Shown here: in pieces, positions 12,280-22,112 of the stretch | Numbering within the stretch: position 1 is the first letter of the stretch | How the letters are laid out: each line of letters starts with the position of its first letter | Source of the DNA: Hemerocallis citrina | Lineage: Eukaryota > Streptophyta > Magnoliopsida > Asparagales > Asphodelaceae | Reading direction: 5' to 3' | DNA length: 64,000 nucleotides | Assembly: GCA_017893485.1 (NCBI GenBank) | Contig: CM030366.1 | Span: 98,763,085 to 98,827,084, forward strand | Notes under the pieces: generated by a model | The model's input: the letters and a program-made list of their open reading frames with translations, nothing else | Databases searched by the model: none | Told to the model about the DNA's origin: nothing | Program-made: the position numbers and the translations under genes

Positions 12280-14021
12280 TCGGGATGGTGGAGGATTGTC
12301 CTTGTCCTTTCTGACGAACTTGGTTAGGTGCCCCCACTGTATGAGCTCGTCGATCTCTTCCTTGAGAGCTCGACAGTCATCTGTGTCGTGGCCATAATTC
12401 CTATGAAAGCGGCACCACTTGTCTCTATTTCTCCTTTTCCCTGGAGTGTTCATCTTTGGGGAGGCAAAGCAGCCTTTCCTTGTCTACTTCCATGAGTACA
12501 GCGGATATACTGGCATTGAGAGGGGCAAACTTCTCAAAATGAGGAGGAGGGATATGCTAGCTAGTGACGTCCTTCTGGAGCTTCTTGGGACCTTCTTCAT
12601 CCGCACTCTTCCGTTTGTACCTGGAGGAGGGCCCTTCTAGTCACGGGGTTGGAGAGCTTCTTTAGCACAGATGTATTTCTCACTCCTCGGTAGAAGTTTC
12701 GAGAAGTCCCGAGAAGATTTCTTAGCAAGGGATGCTTTCAGGTCGGCATGATTAACATTGTGTCTGAATGTGGCGGTCACTACTGCTTGATCAAGAAAGG
12801 TGATAGACTGGGACTTGGCTATGAAGCGCCAGACAAATTCCCTGAGTCGTTCCCCTTTTCTTGACTCAGGTCTAGTAAAGATGCCTTGGTCTTCTCAGTT
12901 CGGTGACTGCTGACGAAGTGAGGAAGAGTTCCTCAAACTGATTGAATGAGATGATGGAACCTGGAGATAGGCGAGAGTACCACTCCCTTGCTGGCCCCTT
13001 CAATGTGGCAGGAAAGGTCTTACAGAGAAGCTCATCTAAGGCTTGATAAATCATCATTAGTGTTTTAAAACTCTTAATATGATCAGTCAGGTCAGATTCT
13101 CCGTTGTAGGACTCAAATTGAGGCAGCCAGAAGGTCTCGGGGACATGGACTTTCATGATTGACTTGGAGAAAGGAGGTTTATTTGGACGAAAGCTTTTAG
13201 CCTGTCGGTCTTCTTCTCGGTTCATCTTATTGAGACGGTCCTCCATCTCTCGAGGCGACGAATGACTGAGTTGTCCTTCTAGTCGGATTTGGTCGACTCA
13301 CGGGACTCTCCCTCAGGTATGATGGTGAGACGGCTAATGTTTGTTTGTTGGCCCTTACTTGGGGCGATGTTGGGGGCTTGAAAGATTTCAGCTTTGAGAT
13401 TTTAGAACTCTACCTTGATGATGGGTGCCTTTTCATCTCTGTTGGTCCTGTGAACCGGTCAGTTGGCTGCTGTCTGGCTGCTGTCTGGCTTCTTTGCTGC
13501 CGAGAGGGAAGGGACCTTCTTTGTCCCTTAGGAGAGGGAGATTTTCTTCACCCCCTTGGAGAGGAAATTCTTCTAGACCTCGATCTTCGAGAAGAGCGAC
13601 TTCTCCTACTTTCTAGTTGTTCTGGACATGGAGCTTCATCATGGGCTCGCCTCTCGTTCATGTGAATTTGGAGCCAGACCCCTGCTAGCAGTTAACGAAG
13701 ACTTGACGAAGATATGGTTGCAGCTAGGGCACCGTAGAAGAGGGCACGGTACGGAATGAACCTCTGTTTTTGACAAATAGCAGTATAGGGTACTGTTCGG
13801 GACAGCTTCGGCGGGATCCCCCCAGGTGCTGCTCCCCTAGACGGATGCTAAATCTGCTGAAGATGGGGTTGTTCCAGTTGAAGTTGTTGATCAGGTTAAA
13901 GTTATTGAGGTTGTTGAGGTTGCTGAACCTGTTGAAGTAGTTTAGGTGGATCCTCCGCATGAGGAGGATGGGAAGGAGGATCGCTGGCAGTCATCGTCTT
14001 CCCCTTCCTTCTTGGATGCAT
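12280..14021 (-). pseudogene. Tat1 gag
   Basis: A probable start codon at 14021 on the minus strand is followed by a Pro/Gln-rich stretch, an Arg/Ser-rich region (about 13400-13640), then the capsid-like part at 12872-13246. The capsid part has N-G-E-S-D-L-T-D-H-I-K-S-F, L-C-K-T-F-P-A-T-L-K-G and A-R-E-W-Y-S-R-L, matching Tat2 gag closely. Near 12400 is a zinc knuckle W-C-R-F-H-R-N-Y-G-H-D-T-D-D-C. Several frameshifts and stops break it. The end at 12280 is the TCGGG insertion site of the rearranged LTR element; coding continues at 5671. Confidence 0.8.
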
Positions 14022-14074
14022 GGTTGAGAATGTAGTTTCTAATTGTTGAAGTTGGGTCGGTGACCTTTTCTGTT

Positions 14075-14092
14075 TTCCACAGACGGTGTCAA
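14075..14092 (-). other. Tat1 primer-binding site
   Basis: On the minus strand the LTR end is followed by TTGACACCGTCTGTGG, a diverged form of the TTGGCGCC-type site seen in Tat2 at 41606-41624. The priming tRNA is not certain from sequence alone. Confidence 0.6.
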
Positions 14093-14094
14093 TT

Positions 14095-14736
14095 TGTTAC
14101 TGCTTATTTCTATGTGGGAGCAAACAGATATGTGTATTTATTTTAATAAAAACAATAATGATCAATCCTTCATTGTTCATCGGTGTTGACCGCAAAAAAC
14201 TACACTTGATTCTGAGATCTGATTGTTAGGAATGGCTAATATCGCTCCCATGGACCTGCGAACAAGTCTAAAACACCGGGGTGGCCCCAGCTACAGACCC
14301 CCTGATGCCCAAGTTAGAAACTCAAAGATATGATGGGTTTTGAGTGTAGGATTTGCAATTACCCGATTTCTGAGTTCTCGAGGTATATATAGTCGTTGAG
14401 GGTGGCCAGTTTCAAGAGATTCATCTATGTCTACTTCTCGGTGTTTAGATAGGGTCGGTTATCCCCTCCATATGAAGAGAGAGTTTCAAAACTCTCTTTT
14501 GTGCATGGGGGATAGAATCGGTTACTCCCCAAAAATAGGGGATTTAAACTGGGTTCGATATAGGGCTATTGGAGCAACCCCTATTAAAGGATGGATTAGG
14601 TTAATGGGCCTGAAAACAGCCCATTGTCTCTCGTCGGACCTATTTCTAGTGACAGTTACCATTTTATCCCTGAGAACTTTAAGATTCGTACCCGATTTGA
14701 ACGGTCCCGATTTTTTACTATTTTTTACCCATATCA
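14095..14736 (-). repeat. Tat1 5' LTR (642 bp)
   Basis: On the plus strand it runs from TGTTACTGCTTATTTC to CCCATATCA, parallel to the Tat2 LTRs (TGTTGCTGCGGAATTC to GCCATATCA). A TATA box in element orientation (CTATATATACC) lies at 14383-14393. The partner 3' LTR is not in the window. Confidence 0.8.
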
Positions 14737-14877
14737 TATCTTGTCAAAGAAAAAAATAGAAGCCCTTATTTCAGTAAACATCTAAACAATAGTGGTATCT
14801 GATACTTAAAAACCCATCTATTCGTTTTGACGTGTGCAAATAATGTTTAAATTGCATAATTAACTTTAGAAATATTC

Positions 14878-14932
<55 letters not shown>

Positions 14933-14934
<2 letters not shown>

Positions 14935-15144
14935 GCTTTCTTCCATTGCAAATGCTACTGTAGCGTTTGCAAACGTGCACACCACTTAACTCGTCATTGG
15001 CGATGACAGGTTAAGGCAAAATACATAACCTGTCATTGGTGATGACGGGTTATGTGTTTTGCCTTAACCCGTACGTCATCGCCAATAACGGGTTAAGTAG
15101 TGTGCATGCGTTTGCACAATATTTGCGTTTGCAATGGAAGATAG

Positions 15145-15147
<3 letters not shown>
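14933..15147. mobile_element. MITE family B, copy 1
   Basis: 215 bp with terminal inverted repeats: GGGCTTTCTTCCATTGCAAA at the left, and its near complement ending GAAGATAGCTC at the right. The interior is palindromic (GGTTAAGGCAAAATACATAA against its complement around 15011-15072), so it can fold into a long hairpin. It sits inside an AT microsatellite (about 14883-14932 and 15148-15175), which suggests insertion into TA, but the duplication cannot be delimited. No coding capacity. Confidence 0.8.
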
Positions 15148-15178
<31 letters not shown>

Positions 15179-15734
15179 GTCTGTATGTGTGTGTTTCCTG
15201 AGTATTTTTAAGAGAAATGTCCTAGAAATAGAAGTTTTAGTTCACACTAAATTTAGTAAACATTTCAAATTTTTATTCTCGTTAAACAAGTTTCAAATCA
15301 AAATTTAAAATCTTCTTTGAACTGCTGCCGCTATTTACAATAACGGGGGATAGCGGCATCAGTTATAAGATATTTTCACACTTACAATTTTTTTTCCAAG
15401 TCAAAGAGTTCACGAATGAGTATGAAATATACTTATGTCATTACTCCAAAAAGTGGCATGTGAATTTTTTTTACATGTGCAGCTATTGATAACAACGGCA
15501 TAGAAATAACCTATGTCATTAATTTCAATAGTGTTTTATACTGTCGTGTCCAAAATTAGGTCAGTTAGTTAAATATTTTCGAAAGTGGGTGAGTTTGATC
15601 AATATTTTCCAAAAGTGGGTCAATACAAAAAATTCATTAACTAATGTATCGCATGGAAGTACATAGAAACTAGCTTGATATGAATGAAGACAACAATAGT
15701 GGGAAAACGACCTGGTATATATGGAATCTTGTTA
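15148..15734. other. Intergenic, unclassified repeat-like sequence
   Basis: No gene seen. It contains a small inverted repeat around 15328-15357 (CGCTATT and matching arm). A block near 15565-15640 (AAATATTTTC, AAAGTGGGT) resembles the interior of the Helitron at 22933-23254. Confidence 0.4.
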
Positions 15735-15936
15735 GGGAAATCTTCCAATGCAAACGTATTGCGTTTGTAGACGTCCAAACTATTAAATCCGTCATTGGCA
15801 ATCCGTTGTTTTTAAACAACGAGTTCATTATACATTATTGTTAATAACGAGTTAAAACAACGGGTTCATTATAACTTAACACATCGTTGTCAACGACGAA
15901 TTAAGTAATTTGCATATTTGCAATGGAAGATAGCTC
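15735..15936. mobile_element. MITE family B, copy 2
   Basis: 202 bp. Its right end (TTTGCAATGGAAGATAGCTC) is identical to that of copy 1 and its left end is a diverged match (AAATCTTCCAATGCAAACG). The internal GTCATTGGC and AACGGGTT blocks are shared. The target duplication is not clear. Confidence 0.75.
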
Positions 15937-16464
15937 ATCTTTTTATGCTCAAATTGGCCTATTAAATAGCAAAGAATAGTGACTTAAGAGCAACTATCTG
16001 ACTCCATTCAACTAGAATCTGTGCATAAATCCTTCCAACAAAGACTCATTGCCAGAAGAAATTTTGAGGACGTTGACATGTAGTGTATATACGGCTAGGT
16101 GTAGGAGATAACACTAATTTTTGTTGTTTTGTTGTACTAATTAATTGATTGGTTTGTGTATAATGTGGGTCATAAACTCAACTAATTTGAATTTAAAAGA
16201 GGTTAATACATGAAAAAGTGTTTGAACTTTATAATGACAATTATGGGCCCAAACTCCAAAGTTGCTGATTAAGGATACATGACATATAGCCTACATGTAC
16301 CAAATAGCAGCAATAGGCACAAATAGATGCTCTATATAGCCCAGCCCATATATGAAAACCATATGCTCTTTTTGAGGTCAAACTGTTGGGTCTGTGAATC
16401 GAATCATTTAGAGCCCAATAGCTAAAACTGAGATATAGAAGCTAGAAGGTTTTCTATGAGATAA
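15937..16464. other. Intergenic stretch without recognised features
   Basis: About 530 bp of AT-rich sequence with no ORF or repeat that I can classify. The TAA at 16462-16464 is the left target duplication of the next MITE. Confidence 0.4.
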
Positions 16465-17228
16465 GAGCATCCACAGTCGTTTGCTATATACCCAAATTTT
16501 GGAAAAAATAGAAAAAACCGAGCTGCAGTCGTTGTCCAAATACCCAAAATTTGGGTATACGATGAACAGTTGCGTGCCAAATATAGCAGACGGTTTGGCT
16601 ATTTCCAAAATATAGAGGACGCAAGATTATCAACCGTCCGTCCTAATTGACGAAAGATAATCCTCCGTTTCGTACAAAAAGTACGTTAGCCAATGATTAA
16701 CCAGTTTTTGAAAAAACAAAAAACAAAAAAAAAATTCAACAGACGGGTGATAATCAACCGTCCGATCAAAATGACGGTGCATATTTAACCGTCTGTGCGT
16801 TTTTTTTAAAAAAAAAAAAAATTTAAACAGGGACCGTCCGTCCTAATTAACGGTTCATAATGAACCGTCCCAGGCCTTTTTTTGTTTTTTTTTTTTTTTT
16901 TTTTTGTCGTTTAGTGCATTAAAAAAAAAAAAAGTCAACATTTTGTACACGTCACCACCAAAATGACGGCACATTATGAACCGTCCCAGGCCTCTTCTTG
17001 AATTTTTTTTTTTTGTTTAATTATTTTTTGTCTTCTAGTGCATTAAAAAAAAAAGAAAAAAAAAGAAAAAAAATGGAACGGACGATTATACTCCGTCATT
17101 CTTAATGGACGGATAATAATCTTCCGTCCAGCTATATTTTAGCTTTCAACGACTGCGGCAACATTCTTTTTTTCCTATTTTCCAATTGCCAAATACCCAA
17201 AATATGGCAAGAACGACTGTGGATGCTC
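16465..17228 (+). mobile_element. MITE family A, copy 1 (TSD TAA)
   Basis: 764 bp bounded by GAGCATCCACAGTCGT and its complement ACGACTGTGGATGCTC, flanked by TAA on both sides (16462-16464, 17229-17231), which suggests a PIF/Harbinger-type element. The interior has repeated short palindromic modules (CCGTCCGTC, about six bases, then GACGG or CGGTTCATAAT-type arms) separated by A/T tracts. No transposase. It lies about 0.95 kb 3' of the SCL32-like gene, in opposite orientation to copy 2. Confidence 0.8.
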
Positions 17229-17278
17229 TAAAGGCAACAATTCATTTTGTAAAATATCAAGGTTTACAACAAGCGCAA

Positions 17279-17716
17279 GGCCGGCCCTAGGATTTTAGGG
17301 ATCTGAAGCAAACTCTCAAAAAATGGCCCTACATATATCGGAAAAAAAAAAACGATTCATGTATTAGAAAAAAATAAAAAAGTACACATGAGAAATCATG
17401 AATTTTAGGGACCTGAAACTAATATAAAAAAATTTAGGGGAGCAAACTCTCAAAAAGGGGCCTCACATATAACCAAAAAAATGATTCACATGTATTAGAA
17501 AAAAAATAAAAAAATATACATGAGAAATCATGAATTTTAAGGACTTGAAGCTAATATAAAAAAATTTAAGAACCTGAAGCTAATATAAAATTATGAAAAA
17601 ATAAAACGATTCATAAATTTTAAGAGCCTGAAGCTAATATAATTTTTTTTCTCTCTAAAAATGGGACCCTTTTTTTGGGGGATTTGGGGGCCATCAGGAC
17701 CCGGCCGGGCCTGAAC
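17279..17716. mobile_element. Unclassified TIR-like repeat with GGCCGGCC ends
   Basis: Starts near GGCCGGCCCTAGG and ends GGACCCGGCCGGGCCTG, which are complementary in part. Inside, a unit containing GAAATCATGAATTTTA and GACCTGAAACTAATAT recurs about three times (around 17390, 17525, 17570). Such ends are common in plant non-autonomous DNA elements (possibly hAT), but no clear target duplication is visible. Confidence 0.45.
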
Positions 17717-18176
17717 TACTGAACAAGCGCATAGAGGTATCCAATTCTAAGCGACAACATTGTTCATTTGTGAGTGACATCAATACTCAATTAGCACCAA
17801 ACCCAGAATGTACATCGGTCCGAGAGTTTTTCTTCCTCCTTGTTGTTTTGCATACATTTTTTGATGTTGAGGTTTTTGAGTCTGGATGAATCTGAAGGAA
17901 TGGATATATATATATATATATATATTCAGTTCATTCATCCGTTAGTTCTTATGTAGTTGTCTTGCTTAATTATCAGTCAAAAAAAAAGAAGGCATTCAGT
18001 TTCAATCTTTTCTCATTTGGAAATTAATTTGAATGTTCACGACAAATCTTAGAATCATTCAATCATACATAGTGTTCGTAATCAATAATCCGCCTTATAA
18101 TATATTCACCTTCTTGTCCTCTTTCTGTATACAATAAAAAAAAAAAAAAAAAAAAAAAAAACATACACACAATATT
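17717..18176. other. 3' flank of the GRAS gene
   Basis: No second gene. It contains a short TA microsatellite (about 17903-17925) and an A-tract of about 26 bases (18136-18161), just downstream of the GRAS stop codon on the gene's strand. The gene's polyadenylation region is expected here, but no single signal stands out. Confidence 0.4.
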
Positions 18177-19457
18177 CTACTCATGTGGGACCCATGCAGA
18201 AGTGAACACAGAGCTATGTCCTTTCCATGTCAGAACCAACCTCTCCTCCTCCTCCTCCTCCTCCTTCTCCTTCTTTAATCCCCACCCACTTGCATGACCC
18301 TCCATCATCTCTTTCACCTCCATCACCGTCTTCTCCCCGTACCCTACGCTCCGAAATCCCGCCTTCTTCATCCTCTGCCCTATCCTCGCCCCCGACTCCC
18401 CCCTCTCTATCCTCTTCTCCCCTTCAAAGCCAATTACATTCACCATCTTCTCCCCTGCGTCGGCTTCCAACTCAGCCCTCTGCCAGCTGTCCTTTGGCAA
18501 TTGAGTCTCGAGTGCATCGAAGAGGATCCATAGATAGCTGAAACATGACATGGTTCTTGAAGTCAGGCTTGGGGAGTCCAAGTCTGCGTCCTCGTCGCTT
18601 ATGGTCACAATGCGAGGGTTCAGTCCTCGAATTGATTCCAAGAACTCGTCTTTGGTTGTCGATGGAAGATACCGCAGCCAGTTCTGGCAGTTAATGACTA
18701 AGGTTTCATCATCCCGAAGGTCTAGTGATGTACGGTTCAGTAACCCAGATCCTAATTCTTGAAGAAAGGTAGGGTTATGGTTACTAGATTTGACTATATG
18801 CAGCTCAAAGGGGAGGTTTCCTAGCCTTGCAAAGTTGTCGAGACGAAGGCCCACTTGTTCAGTGGAAGAATTGAGCAGAGGAGGAACCGGTGGCCTCAGC
18901 GATGGAAGGACTGTGATTCTGAGCAGAGATGGTGGGCCCTCGGGTCTTTTGGCCATTCCGTCGATGAGTGTCGGCCACTGCATGCAGTGTGTGATACCCA
19001 AATCGACAATATGAATCTTGTGCCTAGCTTGGACAGCTGTCAAGATGGCTGAGTTGGATGCAGAGAAGCCAAAACGATGCCAGGGGGTGAGGTCGATGTA
19101 GCTAACCAGTTGAGTCACCGACAATGGCTTCCGGGTTGAACTAGGGATAGGGTTAGGGTTAGGGTTAGGGTTAGGATTACATGAACGATTGAGGAGAGCT
19201 TTGAGGAAGAAGGATGCGAGGCGCTGATTAGGATTGCCGTTAGGAGCAGAAACATTGTGTAGCACCCACATGACTTGTTGGGCAAGAGTGGATTCGTTGC
19301 TCTCGAGGGCGGTGATGCACTGAAGGAGGAGCTTCTCGATGGAGGCGGTGTCGAGGGAGGAGGACGAATATTCGAAGATGGCAGGATTCGAGAGGAGGGA
19401 GGGGTGAGGAGTTGGAGTTGGCTCTCCTCCGCCTTCTTCTCTGAGCTCAGTGTTCAT
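18177..19457 (-). CDS. SCL32: GRAS-domain transcription regulator, SCARECROW-LIKE 32 type
   Basis: An intact intronless ORF of 426 residues. GRAS proteins are plant nuclear regulators that act through protein partners. The N-terminal leucine-rich region (about 38-92) contains S-I-E-K-L-L-L-Q-C and W-V-L-H-N-V. A V-D-L-T-P-W-H-R-F-G-like motif (I-D-L-T-P-W at 121-126) and the VHIID core as I-H-I-V-D (148-152), followed by T-H-C-M-Q, mark the SCL32 branch. A PFYRE/SAW half follows, with N-P-R-I-V-T and a C-terminal L-V-L-T-W-K-G-H and S-A-W-V-P. Oddities are an Asn-Pro repeat at 94-104, encoded by six-base telomere-like repeats, and an acidic run (about 398-405). The N-terminus is short for a GRAS protein. 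The start is the first ATG of the frame. It is the only clearly intact host gene here and lies between inverted MITE copies. Orthology to SCL32 is inferred from motifs. Confidence 0.9.
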   Translation of the reverse strand: MNTELREEGGGEPTPTPHPSLLSNPAIFEYSSSSLDTASIEKLLLQCITALESNESTLAQQVMWVLHNVSAPNGNPNQRLASFFLKALLNRSCNPNPNPNPNPIPSSTRKPLSVTQLVSYIDLTPWHRFGFSASNSAILTAVQARHKIHIVDLGITHCMQWPTLIDGMAKRPEGPPSLLRITVLPSLRPPVPPLLNSSTEQVGLRLDNFARLGNLPFELHIVKSSNHNPTFLQELGSGLLNRTSLDLRDDETLVINCQNWLRYLPSTTKDEFLESIRGLNPRIVTISDEDADLDSPSLTSRTMSCFSYLWILFDALETQLPKDSWQRAELEADAGEKMVNVIGFEGEKRIERGESGARIGQRMKKAGFRSVGYGEKTVMEVKEMMEGHASGWGLKKEKEEEEEEERLVLTWKGHSSVFTSAWVPHE

Positions 19458-19566
19458 TTTGGGAGGTGAATTTGTAGGTTAAAGAAAGAGAGGAAAATTA
19501 TGGTTAGGGTTATGATTCATGTGCACATGTCTCTGTGTGTGTGAGAGAGAGAGAGGGGAGATTGTT

Positions 19567-19608
<42 letters not shown>

Positions 19609-19706
19609 GGGAGGGGGAATGAGATGAAGTAGGGAATGAGATTAATTAATATGGTAATGATTGAAAGAAATAATGTAACAGGAAGAGGCCAAGCAGCCGT
19701 TTGGTA
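19458..19706 (-). promoter_or_regulatory. 5' flank/leader of the SCL32-like gene with microsatellites
   Basis: Directly upstream of the start codon on the minus strand. It holds a GA/CT repeat (about 19541-19554) and a TA repeat (about 19569-19604), either of which could serve as initiator-like pyrimidine patch or TATA region. Only about 250 bp separate the ATG from the MITE at 19707-20567, so the MITE probably lies in the proximal promoter. Confidence 0.5.
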
Positions 19707-20567
19707 GAGCATCCACAGTCGTTGAAGCCAAATTTTGGGTAAATAGCAATATAGAAATAGAAGAAAAAAATGTTGCTGCAGTCGTTCAAGCTATTTTCGA
19801 GCTATTTTCGATTGGTCGTTTGTTTTCGTTTAAACGACGGAAGATTATCTATCGTCAATTTCATACGACGGTATATAATCTGCCGTTGCTTGCTTCAAAT
19901 TTTTTTTTTATTTTTTAAAACCCAACGACGGGAAAAAATCGACCGTCAATCTCCGCAAACGGTATATTATACACCGTCGGTTTACCTTCCTTTAATTTTT
20001 TTTTTTTTTTTTTAAAAATGCCAGCAACGGGTGATAATACACCGTTAATTACATCACACGGTAGATTAACCACCGTCGGTTGACTTCCTTTTAATTTTTT
20101 TTTTTTTTTTTTTTTAAAAAACCCAAGAACGGATGTTAATACACCGGCAATTAGATTACACGGTAGATTATCTACCGTGGGTTGACTTCCTTTAATTTTT
20201 TTTTTTTTTTAAAAAAAAAACCCAACAACGGATGATTATTTGCCGTTAATTATATTACACGGTATATTATTCACCGTCCGTTGACTTCCTTTTAAATTTT
20301 ATTTTTTAAAATTTTTTTTCCCGAAAACTTCTTAATCATTGGAAACAGTACTTTAGGTACGAGACGGACTATTATTTGCCGTTAATTAGATCAGACGGAT
20401 TATAATCTTCCGTGAGCTATATTTTCCATTTGGCCAGATCACCGGCTATATTTGGCAACGAACTGTTCATCGTATACCCAAATTTTGGGTATTTAGACGA
20501 CGACTGCAGTTCGTTTTTTTCCCATTTTTTCAAATTTTGGGTATTTAGCCTACGACTGTGGATGCTC
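19707..20567 (-). mobile_element. MITE family A, copy 2, with tandem internal modules
   Basis: 861 bp between GAGCATCCACAGTCGT and ACGACTGTGGATGCTC. Its right end is the reverse complement of the left end of copy 1 over about 150 bp (including ATACCCAAAATTTGGGTATA and CGATGAACAGTT), so the copies are inverted relative to each other. Inside are about five units of roughly 100 bp. Each has an AACGGnnGATAAT arm, a CACGGTA arm, the block GGTTGACTTCC and then a T/A tract (around 19838, 19923, 20030, 20125, 20222). No coding capacity. The flank shows TA on both sides but not a full TAA pair. Confidence 0.8.
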
Positions 20568-21301
20568 TAACGAGTGAGAATTTTGTCCGTGCGTGTCAGG
20601 TACTTAATTAAGTAATGCTTTGGACAGAGAATTATTCACTTCCTTAATGTTTTTTATGATGTAAAAGTTTCTAAATTTAGTTGGAAAAAATGGGTAATTA
20701 TTTGATCTTCTAGACCATACATTTATCAATTATAATATGATCCTTTCAAACAGACAAAACCACAATTTTTAGCAAACTGTGTTGAGTAATTTGACAATTT
20801 GCCATTTTTCGCTCCAGTTGGATGCTATATTTGAGAAGCAATTTAACAAAATGCATATTATAAGAACGAATATTTTATTATATTTTTAATTCAACAGACG
20901 AAACAAGATGTTAATTACTAATTAATCTAATTCCATCAAATGTCATCATGGTTTCCCACTGCATCTCTGTCGATTTTTTTAGGAAATTAGATTAATCAGT
21001 AGAAAACAAAGTGCGATGGATTAAGGCATTTTAGTCTTTTTCCAATTCAGATTAATAGTCAACCCTAGGTAAAGTGGCAAAATTTAATGCAAGTGGGTTT
21101 TTGGGTTGAAAGTGAGTTATGTGCAATTACCAATTTAAAAATGAGGTACATAAAATTTAAATATTGGTTAGTGACTAATGTGGAAAAAACATTACTCTTT
21201 ATCAATGGAGAAATGTAGTGAAATTCGTAGTGAATGAAGCATTACTCTTTATCAAAAAGTATTTAATAAAATAATCTTAAAGAAAGATATGCAAATAAGT
21301 T
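20568..21301. other. Intergenic sequence, with a MITE relic
   Basis: AT-rich with no gene. CATTACTCTTTATCAA occurs twice (21190 and 21239). The stretch between resembles one end of the MITE at 39372-39544 (GTAGTGAAATT, GCATTACTC), so it is probably a deleted relative. Confidence 0.45.
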
Positions 21302-22064
21302 TGTGATGCGGTTTATTTCTGGAAGACGTGTGGATGCACCAGGTGTGAGTTCGGACTCGATTTGTATTTGAAGGAGAATGCTGCTCGTCTGCCGACCCTT
21401 GACTGACTGGGTGGAATTCGTGGCGACCTCGGGGTGGCTCGGAGATCTGGGCTCGGATCAGAGGATTCGGATCCGAGGTCTTGTGTACCTGCAGACGGTC
21501 CTGAAACACCGGGGTTTGTCCCGGTGGCGGACCCTCCGACGATCTAGTCAGTCTCTGTGAGAGAGTAGCAATAACTAGGTGAATTTTAGTGGCAAAAGAT
21601 TGATTACCTGAAAAGGTGGGTGAGGGTCTAGTATTTATAGAGAATCCCAACCGGGTTTGGATCCGCTTGGGGGCCGGGTCTGAACCCGAAAGCCCATGGG
21701 CTTGTCGTGGCAGAAGGCCCAGGGGGTTTAGGGCTGACGTGGCAATACCAGGAGTGGTATAGAGCTGACATGGCTGATCGTGAGTCTTCTGTGCTTCTGG
21801 GAGAATCGGAGGGCCTAGGCTGCGCCAGGTCAACCCCCTGCTTCGCCAGAGAGGGGGGGACGGCTCATGGGGCTGTCACGGGTCGGAGACCGAGGACAAC
21901 TGAGGCTCGTCGGATACGAGGAGGCCGGCTCTGGGGGGGTGCACTTGAGGTTCGGCGCCGACCCTGTAATGGTTCGAAGCCGAGCTAGATCGCTATTTTT
22001 ACCTTTCTTGAGTGAGCGTTGTATTGGACCCTGGTTGGGCCTACAGGCCATTTTTACCCTACCA
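21302..22064 (-). mobile_element. Solo LTR of a Tat-related family
   Basis: On the plus strand it starts TGTGATGCGGTTTATTTC and ends CATTTTTACCCTACCA, in parallel with the Tat1 and Tat2 LTRs. The middle shares AACACCGGGG...GGACCCTCCGACG with them. A TATA box in minus orientation (TATAAATAC) is at 21631-21639. Flanks AAGTT (21297-21301) and CAGTT (22065-22069) match in four of five bases. No internal region, so a solo LTR. ORFs across it are incidental. Confidence 0.7.
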
Positions 22065-22112
22065 CAGTTTGATACAATCTCACAAAGTTTAATTACCTAC
22101 CGTTTCAAAGAA

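Larger units (their letters stand above)
1300..14736 (-). mobile_element. Tat1: decayed Ty3/gypsy Tat-lineage retrotransposon, 5' portion, interrupted twice
   Basis: Minus-strand element recognised by similarity to the better preserved Tat2 (23677-42205). Remaining parts, in element order, are the 5' LTR 14095-14736, PBS about 14075-14092, gag 12280-14021, the gag/protease spacer 5418-5671, and the protease to RT junction 1305-1970. Everything 3' of that was lost or lies beyond the first element. Two later insertions split it: a rearranged LTR element at 5671-12279 and a solo LTR at 1976-5412. When both are removed, the coding similarity to Tat2 continues across each junction. Confidence 0.8.

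Noticed and set aside
18227..18541. Plus-strand Pro/Ser-rich ORFs over the GRAS gene
   Set aside because: They are antisense shadows of the GRAS coding sequence, which has clear family motifs.
19141..19178. Interstitial telomere remnant
   Set aside because: Only about five hexamers, in frame within a conserved gene and not the TTTAGGG form usual in plants; more likely a coding microsatellite.
21252..21833. 193-residue minus-strand ORF
   Set aside because: It covers the Tat-related solo LTR and its TATA region; no domain is recognisable.
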